Shown here piece after piece: positions 17,531-25,335 of a stretch of DNA of 64,000 nucleotides; the stretch's first letter is position 1; each line of letters begins with the position of its first letter. The stretch is from Streptomyces venezuelae (GTDB lineage Bacteria > Actinomycetota > Actinomycetes > Streptomycetales > Streptomycetaceae), in assembly GCF_008642315.1 (NCBI RefSeq), contig NZ_CP029192.1, positions 4,588,001 through 4,652,000 on the forward strand, given 5' to 3'. Position numbers and translations under genes: made by a program. The notes under the pieces were generated by a model. The model did no database searches. It was not told the DNA's origin and saw only the letters and a program-made list of their open reading frames with translations.

Positions 17531-17555
17531 TTTTTGTCCCATTACAGGGGGGGCA

Positions 17556-18503
17556 GTGCCATACTTGGTTGATGACCTGGCGGAGCAAGCCGGTGTATCG
17601 GTCGAAATCCTAGAAGCGCTATCCTCGGCTCTCCCTGCGGGCGCCGGGCGGCTCTACGATCAACGAATATACCGCAAGAAGCACGGCGGAATACGAGAAG
17701 TATTCAATCCAAGGCAACCCTTGGCTACTATTAGCAAGAATTTGCATCGAAGCTTTCTGCACCTGTTCTCGTATGATCCGCCCAATCATGTTCACGGATT
17801 TGTTCGCGGGCGTTCCACGGTCAGCAATGCCGGTCAGCACCTAGCAAAACCGTGCGTTTTGCGCATGGATCTCGAGGATTTCTTTCCGTCAATTGGCGCC
17901 GCAACAATAAAGGCTACGTTGGGAGAGCAAGGTTACGAAGAGAAGGCCGCGGACATTGCCGTCAATCTCGTCACTATCGGCGGCAAGCTACCGATCGGAC
18001 TTAGCACTTCACCCCTCTTGTCTAATTTGGCCTTCCTGAGCACAGACCGATCCCTCGCCGAGTATGCACAGTCAGAGGGATTGTCGTTTACACGTTATGT
18101 GGACGATCTAACATTCTCTGGTGATGTCACTGACCGCCATTCAGTGGATATCGCTCAGATCCTCGACGACGCCGGCTGGTCGGTGAACACGCGCAAAACC
18201 GCTTTCATGCGCCGCGGTGGTCCGCAATACGTAACCGGTTTGTATGTCGGCGAATCGGGCGGGCCACGGATCCCGCGTCAGGTAAAGCGTAAGATGCGAT
18301 GGATCTTGCATGTGATATCGAAATTCGGTTACTACACCTATATGAGCGAGTTCGGCGGCGCGAACGAGGTGATGCTTCGGCGTCGTCTGCTGGGCTGGGC
18401 ATGCTATATCGCCGCAGTCGAGCCAGACGTAGGTTACCCACTACTGCGGGCATTCGATGAGCTGGTTCCGGAGCCGGATGAGGATATATACGATCTCCTC
18501 TAG
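17556..18503 (+). CDS. Retron-type reverse transcriptase
   Basis: This 315-residue RT has the retron hallmarks: region X NAxxH as NAGQH (residues 91-95), motif A LRMDLEDFFPS with Asp105, motif B GLSTSPLLSNLAF, catalytic YVDD (181-184, within FTRYVDDLTFSG) and region Y VTG (226-228). All catalytic Asp residues are present, so it should make msDNA from a nearby RNA. The frame opens earlier, but the GTG at 17556, preceded by a G-rich stretch, gives the normal retron RT length. There is no intron maturase or integrase domain. The neighbours are a DUF3800 protein and an Mrr-like nuclease. Confidence 0.88.
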   Translation: MPYLVDDLAEQAGVSVEILEALSSALPAGAGRLYDQRIYRKKHGGIREVFNPRQPLATISKNLHRSFLHLFSYDPPNHVHGFVRGRSTVSNAGQHLAKPCVLRMDLEDFFPSIGAATIKATLGEQGYEEKAADIAVNLVTIGGKLPIGLSTSPLLSNLAFLSTDRSLAEYAQSEGLSFTRYVDDLTFSGDVTDRHSVDIAQILDDAGWSVNTRKTAFMRRGGPQYVTGLYVGESGGPRIPRQVKRKMRWILHVISKFGYYTYMSEFGGANEVMLRRRLLGWACYIAAVEPDVGYPLLRAFDELVPEPDEDIYDLL

Positions 18504-18595
18504 GTGGCGGAGAGGTCACCGGCTCAGCCCTCGACAGCGGCACCATCGGCGTCAGCGGCCGGTACAGGGGCGAGCTGGGGCTACGCGACGCAGAG

Positions 18596-18688
18596 ATGAG
18601 TGCGCGGCGCGTCGCGATGGCCAGCCAGCGGGAGTGCGAAACGTCAGAGGATCGCGAGCGATTCTTCGAAGCATGGCGTCGCGCCTGA
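18596..18688 (+). pseudogene. Short coding-like remnant near attR
   Basis: A frame with Streptomyces-like codon use ends at TGA 18686-18688 and encodes an acidic/basic helix (QRECETSEDRERFFEAWRRA). It has a possible ATG at 18596 but no clear ribosome binding site. It may be the tail of a lost element gene. Confidence 0.3.
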
Positions 18689-18721
18689 GCGGTCAGTAGT
18701 GAGTCTCAGTGCGGAGCCCGT

Positions 18722-18738
18722 GGGCCATGTGTGGGCCA
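18722..18738. promoter_or_regulatory. Likely integrase arm-type site, right end of element 1
   Basis: GGGCCATGTGTGGGCCA differs by one base from 10863-10879 and lies 73 bp inside attR, in the same orientation. Confidence 0.5.
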
Positions 18739-18810
18739 ACGCGCACTGAACACGGAACGGTCGACGCATCGTGCCAGGTCAGAGCCGGGAAGGCCCGAGC
18801 AGCGCGACGC

Positions 18811-18865
18811 TCTTGAAAACCGTCGTGGTTCACGCCACCGTGGGTTCAAATCCCACACCCACCGC
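18811..18865. repeat. Attachment site attR, element 1
   Basis: An exact 55-bp copy of the tRNA-Ser 3' end at 10693-10747. It lacks the 5' half of the tRNA and is not a tRNA gene. Confidence 0.9.
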
Positions 18866-18891
18866 AGCAGGTCAGCGTGTTGACTGGGCAG

Positions 18892-18920
18892 AAGGGTGTC
18901 TCTCACTGGGAGACACCCTT
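18892..18920 (+). terminator. Ancestral tRNA-Ser terminator
   Basis: An 11-bp perfect stem (18892-18902 with 18910-18920) and 7-nt loop, 27 bp after attR. Before insertion it would have followed tRNA-Ser directly. Confidence 0.75.
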
Positions 18921-19053
18921 TGTCGTGGGCGGCCGTCCCACCTTGATCCGCGAATGTCATGTGGTGGATCAGTGCGTGTGGACCAGGCGTGGACCGCGTC
19001 CGCGCTCGAACGGGGCCTGCCACCGGGGGCATAGGGGGCAGGACGAACGAGTG

Positions 19054-19770
19054 ATGACCACATGCTCAACTGCGCATACTGACTGTATGGGGAATGAGCG
19101 CTCGGACGCCGAGCACCGCTCCAGCAAGGGCCTTCGCCGGGACGGACAGCGGAGACGAGAGGCAGCCGCTGGTGCCGACCGGCGGGATGTCGCAGCCGAT
19201 GAGCGGGAGCGTGTGGCCGACGAGCGGGAGCAGGCCGCCGACGAGCGGGAGCAGGCCGCCGACGAGCGGGAGCAGGCCGCCGACGAGCGGGAAGCGAAGC
19301 TCGCGGAGCGAGAAACCTCCCTGGACAGTCCGGCCCCTGAGCCGGCGCGGCACGCCCCCTCTGCCCGAGAACGGGCATACGAACAGCTGGCCCGGGCCCG
19401 TGCTCTGGTCGAGACCAGTGAGGAGCGGTTGAACCGCAGCGAGGCAGTGCTGCGGCGAGCGGACGCCCGCGACGAACGCGAGCAGCGCGCCATCGATCGG
19501 GAGACGCAGGCATCTGCGGCACGGCTGGCGGAGGAGGGGCCCACACAGCAGGTGATCCTGGAGAACAGGGCACGCCGCCTGCGGGAGCACTTCACTGAAA
19601 CTGGACGGGCGCTGGCCAGGACCCACGACGCGCTGGCCCGTGAATACGAGCGGCTTGCCCTGGAGCGCCCGCAGCAGGCGACGGAGTACCGGCGCCGAGC
19701 GGAACGGAGCCGCGGGACGGCGGCCGGTCTTCGCGGCAAGGGGTCGGCACTGGACGAGGAAGGCAGCTGA
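19054..19770 (+). CDS. Coiled-coil protein with ADEREQA heptad repeats
   Basis: The 238-residue protein is almost entirely charged helix. Residues ~45-75 hold four near-identical heptads (ADEREQA), encoded by 21-bp tandem repeats around 19215-19290. Further Arg/Glu-rich helices follow. There are no Cys-based domains, membrane segments or catalytic motifs after the first 20 residues. It probably forms a long coiled coil. Its function is unknown; it lies 44 bp upstream of the GAF-ANTAR gene in the same direction and may be co-transcribed. The start could be GTG 19051, ATG 19054 or ATG 19087. Confidence 0.65.
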   Translation: MTTCSTAHTDCMGNERSDAEHRSSKGLRRDGQRRREAAAGADRRDVAADERERVADEREQAADEREQAADEREQAADEREAKLAERETSLDSPAPEPARHAPSARERAYEQLARARALVETSEERLNRSEAVLRRADARDEREQRAIDRETQASAARLAEEGPTQQVILENRARRLREHFTETGRALARTHDALAREYERLALERPQQATEYRRRAERSRGTAAGLRGKGSALDEEGS

Positions 19771-19814
19771 CGAACTCGGCGTGGCCACTTCCTCCCTTCG
19801 CGGTCGGCCCGCAC

Positions 19815-20570
19815 ATGACCGCTCTGCTGGACATCCTCGGTAGCCCGCCCGCCCGCCCGCCCGGCCTGCTGCCCGCCGACCGATGCGCCCGGGTACTCGG
19901 GCTCTCCTGCGTCACCGTCTCCGCCCGCGCCGGGCACCACGCCCCGGAACTGATCTGGCACGCTCCTGATGACCACCTCGGCACCCTGCTGGAAGACCTG
20001 CAGTACACCCTCGGTGAGGGCCCCACGCTGGACTGCATCCAGCAAGGCCGAGCCCTGTGCATCCCCGACCTGGCCGCGATGGGCGCCGCCCGATGGCCGC
20101 TGTTCCTGCCCGAGGCCCTGCAGATCCCCGTCCGGGCCACCTTCGCCTTCCCGCTCGGCATCGGCGCCGTCCAGCTCGGGGCTTTCGCCGGCTACCGCAC
20201 CACGCCCGGCCCCCTCACCCTCCAACAGCAGCGCGACACCCAGGCCTTCACCAACACCGTCACGTTCCTGCCGCTGGCCATGCTCCCCGGGGCCGACCCG
20301 CACCACGATGCCCCCACCGACCTCGCGACGCTCCACCGCGCCGAGATCCACCAGGCCACCGGCATGCTCTCCATCCGGGAAGACGTACCGCTGGACCAGG
20401 CGCCGCTCCTGCTGCGCTCCCGCGCCTACACCCTCGGTCGGCCCATCCTCGACGTCGCCCGGCATCTCTTGCGGGCCGCACCGCGCGGCACCGGCTCGAC
20501 TCATGCCTACCGGAGGGGAGGTGGGCAGCAGTACGCTGGTTACGGTCCGTGGTCGGTCGGGTGCCGTTGA
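19815..20570 (+). CDS. GAF and ANTAR domain regulator
   Basis: In this 251-residue protein residues ~20-165 form a GAF-like sensor (LEDLQYTLGEGPTLDCIQQG, then AFAGYRTTPGPLT). Residues ~175-230 form an ANTAR RNA-binding domain (HRAEIHQATGMLSIREDVPL, then RSRAYTLGRPILDVARHLL). ANTAR proteins bind dual hairpins in nascent RNA and cause antitermination. The sensed signal is unknown. The C-terminal ~25 residues are Gly/Tyr-rich and not conserved in the family as I know it. Confidence 0.8.
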   Translation: MTALLDILGSPPARPPGLLPADRCARVLGLSCVTVSARAGHHAPELIWHAPDDHLGTLLEDLQYTLGEGPTLDCIQQGRALCIPDLAAMGAARWPLFLPEALQIPVRATFAFPLGIGAVQLGAFAGYRTTPGPLTLQQQRDTQAFTNTVTFLPLAMLPGADPHHDAPTDLATLHRAEIHQATGMLSIREDVPLDQAPLLLRSRAYTLGRPILDVARHLLRAAPRGTGSTHAYRRGGGQQYAGYGPWSVGCR

Positions 20571-20750
20571 CGCGACATCCGACCACCGGTGTTCTCTCGG
20601 TCCGGGTTGGGGGTCCCATCGGCAGAGACTGCCTCCCGCCGGAGCTCGCGCCCGCCGCACAGCACCGCATCCCGCTGTGTAACGGTCTGTCCGGCTCCCG
20701 CCACCACCGCCGCGCCCCTTGTCCGGTGCATCCCCCAGACCCAGGGATGA

Positions 20751-21086
20751 ATGATGCGCGACTATTTCGCCGATGAACTCCTGCTCATGATGCCCCTGTT
20801 CGACGCTCCCGGCGTGCGCTTGCGGGGCGAGGTCACGGGCGCCCACTGCGGGCCCCTGGCCCTTGCGCTGACCGACGCGGCCGTGCGCACCGACGAGGTC
20901 GTCCTGGATCTCACTGACGTCCAGTTCGTGTCGAACAGTATTTTGGAAGTACTCACAATCCTGGCCCACCGCTTCACCCCGCCCCGGCACCTTCTCGTCA
21001 AGGCCGGGGCCGACCTTCGGCTGCGTGAGAGGACCACCGCGTACGGCTGGGAGCAGATAGCGACCGTACGGCTGGAAGAGGCCTGA
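20751..21086 (+). CDS. STAS-like (anti-anti-sigma type) small protein
   Basis: This 111-residue protein has a STAS-like pattern: VRLRGEVTGAHCGPLALALT, then VVLDLTDVQFVSNSILEVL, where the second part covers the phosphorylation loop (D-x-x-FVSNS). The serine in VSNS is the likely phosphorylation site. Such proteins control sigma factors by partner switching. It follows the GAF-ANTAR gene by 180 bp, in a local group of signalling genes. ATG at 20751 or 20754. Confidence 0.65.
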   Translation: MMRDYFADELLLMMPLFDAPGVRLRGEVTGAHCGPLALALTDAAVRTDEVVLDLTDVQFVSNSILEVLTILAHRFTPPRHLLVKAGADLRLRERTTAYGWEQIATVRLEEA

Positions 21087-21230
21087 CCCGTACGAGATCC
21101 ACCGCAGGGCGCGCCCACGTTCATCGCTGTGCGGCACTCCCGAAGTGCCCCCCGTTGAGCCGTGCTTTCGGAGGCCCCTCAGCACCGTCGGACCGGCAGG
21201 TCGGCCGGTCGGCCGATGGGCCCTTCGCCG

Positions 21231-22025
21231 TCAGGAGGTGGAGCGGAGCAGGACGAGGGAGCCGTCGTAGGCGGGCCGGTTGCGGAGGTGGCCGAAGGCC
21301 GCGTCCCATGTGCCGGACCCCAGGGCGTGGCGGAGCGAGGTGTCGAAGTCCTGGCGGGCGCGGTCGTCGACATAGCTCCACGCGGAGCAGGGCTGGCGCA
21401 CCGCGGGGTCGAGGAGGAGCTCGGGGCGGCCGTAGTACGCCTCGTTGAAGCCGTCGGTGCAGTCCAGCGGGATCGGCACGGGCGTGACCGTGGTGGTGCC
21501 GCCGAGCGCGGCGGTGAGCGTGCGCAGCGGTGGATGGCGCCGGGCCTCGACGTCGAGGACGTCGGGGGCGTACTCGTAGAGCCAGAAGTCGCGTACGCGC
21601 GCGGGATCGTTGGTCAGGACGACGACGGGGCCGCGCGTGACGCGCCGCATCTCGCGCATCCCGGCTTCGACGTCGGACCACTGGTGAACGCTGAAGAGGG
21701 CCATCGACGCGTCGAACGTGCCGTCGGTGAACGGCAGGTCCTCGGCCACCGCGTCGACAGCGGTGGCGAGCGCGGCCGGGCGCTGCGCGCGCAGGGCGAG
21801 GGAGGGCTCGACCGCGGTGATCGTGTGTGCCGCGCTCTCGTAGGAGCCCGTGCCGGCGCCGACGTTCAGGACCGAGCGTGCGTCGCCGAGCGCCTCGGCG
21901 ATGAACCGGGCGATCCGCGGGTCGGGGCGGCGGTGGTCGGTGTGCCGCCCACCGCCGCTGCGGCTGTCGGTTCCGCTGTCGTGGCCGATGTCGTGGGTGC
22001 CGCCGTCGTAAGTGCGCGTGACCAT
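21231..22025 (-). CDS. SAM-dependent methyltransferase
   Basis: The 264-residue protein has a class I methyltransferase fold: motif I SVLNVGAGTGSYE (residues ~52-64), motif II ITAVEPSLAL, and AEDLPFTDGTFDASMALFSV for motifs III/IV. It resembles the Methyltransf_11 family. The substrate cannot be told. The frame extends to 22121, but the ATG at 22025 gives the normal N-terminus. It is in the same direction as, and 224 bp downstream of, the prim-pol gene. Confidence 0.8.
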   Translation of the reverse strand: MVTRTYDGGTHDIGHDSGTDSRSGGGRHTDHRRPDPRIARFIAEALGDARSVLNVGAGTGSYESAAHTITAVEPSLALRAQRPAALATAVDAVAEDLPFTDGTFDASMALFSVHQWSDVEAGMREMRRVTRGPVVVLTNDPARVRDFWLYEYAPDVLDVEARRHPPLRTLTAALGGTTTVTPVPIPLDCTDGFNEAYYGRPELLLDPAVRQPCSAWSYVDDRARQDFDTSLRHALGSGTWDAAFGHLRNRPAYDGSLVLLRSTS

Positions 22026-22249
22026 GGGACCTCGCCTTGTAGGCCTGGACCTGGGCCGGGGCGGTGATCTCCGCTTCCCGAACAACACCATCCATATTGC
22101 ATCTGCCAGCAAGATAGTCATAGATGCCTGGCAGATACTTCATGTCTTCGCCTAAAGGTGGCGCAAGTGCGTTTGTAGGCTTTGTCGCTGGAGCGTGCCG
22201 TCTGTCTCCCCGTCACGCCATTACTCCGCCCTTCCGTCACGCGGGGGTG

Positions 22250-23158
22250 TCACGCGTGGCCCGTGAGGCGGGCCGCCGAGGCGATCGTCGAGCGGGCCTC
22301 GCGTTCGGTGAGGCCGACGCGGACCGCGGCGTCCGTGAGGTGCGGGGACAGGGCCTCGCCCATGCCGTTCTCGTAGGCGCGACAGGCCGCCCAGAAGAGG
22401 CGTGTGTTGCGCTGGCCTTCGTGTGCGGCCAGTACGAACTGGACCAGGCCATGGCCCCGCTGGTGCGGCGGAGGGTCGACAGTCGGATGATCGACGGCCG
22501 ATGGCGCGGTGTGCGGGGGTGCGTGCCGGTGTGCGCGGCGCGAGGGCATGAGCAGGCGCAACAGGGCCGGCGGACAGGGGGCGGGCGGCAGGTGGGCCGT
22601 GCCGGGAACCGTGCTGTAGACGCCGTGTTCCGTACGGGAACCGGGGCCCACCAGGTAGCCGCCCGCGCCCCTGATGTCGATGCCGGGGGCGAGCCGGCCC
22701 GCCGAGTTGGGGATCACGGTGTCGGGCGGGCCCGCCAGCCAGATGTGGCGTCCTCCGCTGGGCGTGATCACGACGACGGTGCCGGGGATCGTGAAGAGGT
22801 GGCGCAGCGCGATCTCGCGCAGGGCCGCCGACGCGTCCGTACCGGACTTGGTGTCCAGGTCGATGCCGATCAGATGGTGGGGCGGCAGCCCGCAGGCGAT
22901 GCCGTAGCCGGTGGCCCAGGGGGCCGCGGCGAAGAGTTCCCGGATGCGTCGCGGATCCGTCGACGCGTCGTACACCCCGTGCCCGAGGCGGCCGCATTCG
23001 CCGTGGCAGAGGGGGGCGGGGTGCGGGTCCTCGTGGTGGGGGGAGCGCAGGGCGGGGAGTTTGGAGCGCGAGAGCGGAATCACCGCGAGCCCGCGCTCGG
23101 CGGCGGACAGAGCGTGGGCGAGCGCGAGGGTGGTGGCATGGCGGTCGGTGGTGGCCAT
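22250..23158 (-). CDS. Solo bifunctional primase/polymerase-domain protein
   Basis: This 302-residue protein has the prim-pol fold with catalytic residues more visible than in the 4717-5394 protein: LIGIDLDTKSG (Asp-x-Asp metal motif), TPSGGRHIWLAGP (His motif) and IDIRGAGGYLVGPGS. The C-terminal ~90 residues include a primase C-terminal-like helical segment (QRNTRLFWAACRAYENGMGE). It is typical of phage/plasmid replication but occurs solo on Streptomyces chromosomes. Its role may be repair or a domesticated element gene. Start ATG 23158. Confidence 0.8.
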   Translation of the reverse strand: MATTDRHATTLALAHALSAAERGLAVIPLSRSKLPALRSPHHEDPHPAPLCHGECGRLGHGVYDASTDPRRIRELFAAAPWATGYGIACGLPPHHLIGIDLDTKSGTDASAALREIALRHLFTIPGTVVVITPSGGRHIWLAGPPDTVIPNSAGRLAPGIDIRGAGGYLVGPGSRTEHGVYSTVPGTAHLPPAPCPPALLRLLMPSRRAHRHAPPHTAPSAVDHPTVDPPPHQRGHGLVQFVLAAHEGQRNTRLFWAACRAYENGMGEALSPHLTDAAVRVGLTEREARSTIASAARLTGHA

Positions 23159-23562
23159 GGCTCCATGTTCGTACACATGTTCGAAGAAGGGAAGAGGAAG
23201 CGAGGCGCTCCGGTGCCGGAATAGGACGTTCCGGTGGGGCGGCGCCCCGGCGGACGACCCCGGAGGTGGCCGGTGCCGTAACGCTTCCTCCCATGCGGCG
23301 CCTGGCCTGAGCTGCGGCTCGGCGGCGGACGGCGGAGGTCGTGGATCAGCCGGTGGGGCGCGCGGCGGGTTTATCGACATGTCATCACGCTTGCGGGGGA
23401 ATCGCGGCTTCCGGGGTAGTTCGCCGGGGATTCGGTGGGCAACTCTGGAGTCGCGACGTTGTGCAGCACTCCGAGGCGGTCGGCCAACTGCCCGGGAAAC
23501 AGCCGTACTTCTGGTACGCACGGCTTCGGCCGCCGCGTACCTCCTGCTCTGGAGGAAATGAC
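23159..23562. other. Divergent intergenic region
   Basis: These 404 bp separate divergent genes. No frame has convincing coding character. The only firm site is GGAGG at 23551-23555, the ribosome binding site of the secreted protein. Promoters for both genes must lie here but are not obvious. Confidence 0.45.
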
Positions 23563-23874
23563 ATGGCAAGCATCCGTACCGCCCGCATCATCGCCGCCGC
23601 CGCTGCCGTGCCGCTGGCAGCCGCGCTCTTCTCGGGCGTCGCGTTGGCCGACAACGGCGCCTTCGCGAACAACGGATCGAACGCCGGTGTGGCGACCGTG
23701 AACGGAAGCGGGGTCGGTGACGACAACTCGGGCAACTCGTCCACCACGCAGCAGCAGGCCGTCGGCAACGGGGCTTCCAACCAGAACAACTCGGCCCAGG
23801 TGAACGGCTCCGGATTCACGGCGATCGACCAGTCGAACGAGAACGTCGCGGTCAACTTCGCCCAGCTCTGGTGA
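23563..23874 (+). CDS. Small secreted Asn/Gln/Gly-rich repetitive protein
   Basis: The 103-residue product has a signal peptide (ARIIAAAAAVPLAAALFSG, cleavage likely after ALA near residue 29). The mature ~74 residues are Asn/Gly/Ser/Gln-rich with imperfect repeats (FANNGSNAGVATVNGSG, VGDDNSGNSSTTQQQAVGNG, ASNQNNSAQVNGSGFTAID) and no Cys. Regular N/Q/G spacing resembles curlin-like amyloid subunits, but this is inference only; it is not a chaplin or rodlin by sequence. GGAGGAAATGAC before the ATG fixes the start. It ends at two tandem terminators. Confidence 0.75.
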   Translation: MASIRTARIIAAAAAVPLAAALFSGVALADNGAFANNGSNAGVATVNGSGVGDDNSGNSSTTQQQAVGNGASNQNNSAQVNGSGFTAIDQSNENVAVNFAQLW

Positions 23875-23881
23875 GCCGACC

Positions 23882-23929
23882 ACCGGCTCGGGAGAGCCGG
23901 TAGCCCGGGAGCCGATCGGGACGGCTCCC
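23882..23929 (+). terminator. Two tandem terminator hairpins
   Basis: An 8-bp stem at 23882-23889/23894-23901 is followed by an 8-bp stem at 23907-23914/23922-23929, starting 8 bp after the stop. Confidence 0.75.
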
Positions 23930-23990
23930 AGGGAGCGAACTGTGGGGTGTGACGTCCTGTGCGGCGGTGCTTCGGTGCCGCCGCACAGGT

Positions 23991-24070
23991 GTGTTCGGGG
24001 GCCTTCGTGTTCAGGGCTCGCCTGCGTTCGGGGCTCCTCCGTGTTCCGCGCTTCTCCGTGTTCGGGGCTC
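23991..24070. repeat. Degenerate short direct repeats (GTGTTCGGGGCT-like)
   Basis: Five near-copies of GTGTTCGGGGCT spaced about 11-22 bp lie upstream of the acyl-CoA dehydrogenase operon. They are imperfect and non-coding. Function is unknown. Confidence 0.5.
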
Positions 24071-24101
24071 ATCGCCGCCGCCCCCGCTCCGTGCGGATCT
24101 C

Positions 24102-24135
24102 TTGACACCGACGCGCGATCTGACGGACAGTCAGA
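24102..24135 (+). promoter_or_regulatory. Candidate promoter and operator of the acyl-CoA operon
   Basis: A TTGACA box at 24102-24107 is followed by TCTGAC-GGACA-GTCAGA (24119-24135), a perfect 6-bp inverted repeat with a 5-bp centre of the kind bound by TetR-type regulators. It lies 37 bp before the GTG start at 24172. Confidence 0.55.
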
Positions 24136-24171
24136 AACCCTTGTCGGTACGAGATGGAGAGGCCTGCCCCC

Positions 24172-25335
24172 GTGCACCTCGCCCCCACCGAACGCCAACG
24201 CCGTCTCCGCGCCGACCTGCGCGCCTACTTCCGGGACGTGATGCCCGACGGGCCGCCCGACGGCACGGACGTCGAGGGCCAGCGGCGCCTGCTGCGGCGC
24301 ATCGGCGCCGACGGCATGCTGGGTCTCGGCTGGCCTGTCGAGTACGGCGGCCAAGGGCGCGGCGCCGACGAGCAGTTCGTCTTTTTCGACGAGGCCTACC
24401 GCGCCGGCGCCCCCGTCTCCATGGTCACCCTGAACACCGTCGGGCCGACCCTCATGAAGTACGGGACCGAAGAGCAGAAGGCCACCTTCCTGCCCCGCAT
24501 CCTCAGCGGCGACCTCGTCTTCGCGATCGGCTACAGCGAACCGTCCGCCGGCACCGACCTGGCGGCGTTGCGGACCAGGGCCGTGCGTGACGGCGACGAC
24601 TGGCTCGTCGACGGCCAGAAGATCTTCACCTCGAACGCGCAGAACGCCGACTGGATCTGGCTGGCCTGCCGCACCGATCCCGACGCCCCCAAGCACCAGG
24701 GCATCTCCATCCTGCTCGTCCCCACCGACGCCCCCGGTTTCTCCTGGACCCCGATCGACACGGTGGGCGGCCTGACGACGACGGCGACGTACTACGACGG
24801 AATCCGCGTGCCGGCGGCGAACCTCGTCGGCGAGGAGAACGGCGGCTGGGGTCTCATCACCAACCAGCTCAACCACGAGCGGGTGGCACTCGCCGCCATC
24901 GGCATGCAGGCCGAGGACTTCTACGCCGCGGCGCTCGACCGGGCCAGTACACCCGATCCGGTGACGGGTGAGCGCCGGATTGACGCCCCGTGGGTGCGGT
25001 CGAGGCTGGCCGAGGTGCATGTGCGGCTCGCGGCATCACGCCTGCTCAACTGGCGTTTGGTGGGGGACGTGGGGGCGGGCCGACTGGCGCCGGGGGACGC
25101 GAGCGGCGTGAAGTTCGCGGGAACCGAGTCGGCGGTCGAGGTGTACCGAATGTGTCAGGAGATCGCGGGTGAGGCGGGGCTCGTGCGGGCCGGTTCGCCG
25201 GGCGGTCTCGGGGACGGCGAGCTGGAGCGGATGAACAGGGCCGCACAGATCAATACGTTCGGGGGCGGGGTGAGCGAGGTGCAGCGCGAGATCGTCGCGA
25301 CGATGCGGCTCGGCATGCGGAGGGGGCGGCGGTGA
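24172..25335 (+). CDS. Acyl-CoA dehydrogenase (ChsE/FadE28-29-like), first gene of igr-like operon
   Basis: The 387-residue flavoprotein is a full acyl-CoA dehydrogenase: FAIGYSEPSAGTDLAAL (flavin/substrate loop), KIFTSNAQNADWIWL, and the C-terminal TFGGGVSEVQREIVA. It would introduce a 2,3-double bond into an acyl-CoA. In the mycobacterial igr operon two such proteins form a heterotetramer that acts on shortened cholesterol side chains; a second, divergent subunit is two genes downstream. GTG at 24172 is chosen because GGAGAGG precedes it; ATG 24154 has none. Its stop overlaps the next GTG. Confidence 0.85.
   Translation: MHLAPTERQRRLRADLRAYFRDVMPDGPPDGTDVEGQRRLLRRIGADGMLGLGWPVEYGGQGRGADEQFVFFDEAYRAGAPVSMVTLNTVGPTLMKYGTEEQKATFLPRILSGDLVFAIGYSEPSAGTDLAALRTRAVRDGDDWLVDGQKIFTSNAQNADWIWLACRTDPDAPKHQGISILLVPTDAPGFSWTPIDTVGGLTTTATYYDGIRVPAANLVGEENGGWGLITNQLNHERVALAAIGMQAEDFYAAALDRASTPDPVTGERRIDAPWVRSRLAEVHVRLAASRLLNWRLVGDVGAGRLAPGDASGVKFAGTESAVEVYRMCQEIAGEAGLVRAGSPGGLGDGELERMNRAAQINTFGGGVSEVQREIVATMRLGMRRGRR

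Larger units (their letters stand above)
10693..18865. mobile_element. Decayed AICE-like integrative element in tRNA-Ser, with retron cargo
   Basis: An 8.2-kb insert lies between two identical 55-bp copies of the tRNA-Ser 3' end (10693-10747 and 18811-18865). Gene order from the left is integrase remnant, xis, repeat array, replication ATPase fragment, GntR fragment, aminotransferase class IV gene, XRE-FGE pseudogene, nuclease, DUF3800 protein and retron RT. The left half parallels the int-xis-rep side of the element at 38-48 kb, but all transfer genes are missing. With no intact integrase it should be immobile unless helped in trans. Confidence 0.88.

Noticed and set aside
17556..18503. Group II intron or DGR reverse transcriptase
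   Set aside because: There is no maturase or endonuclease domain, no intron structure and no variable/template repeat; NAxxH and VTG point to a retron.
18811..18865. A second tRNA-Ser gene
   Set aside because: Only the 3' part is present; there is no acceptor 5' strand or D arm. It is attR.
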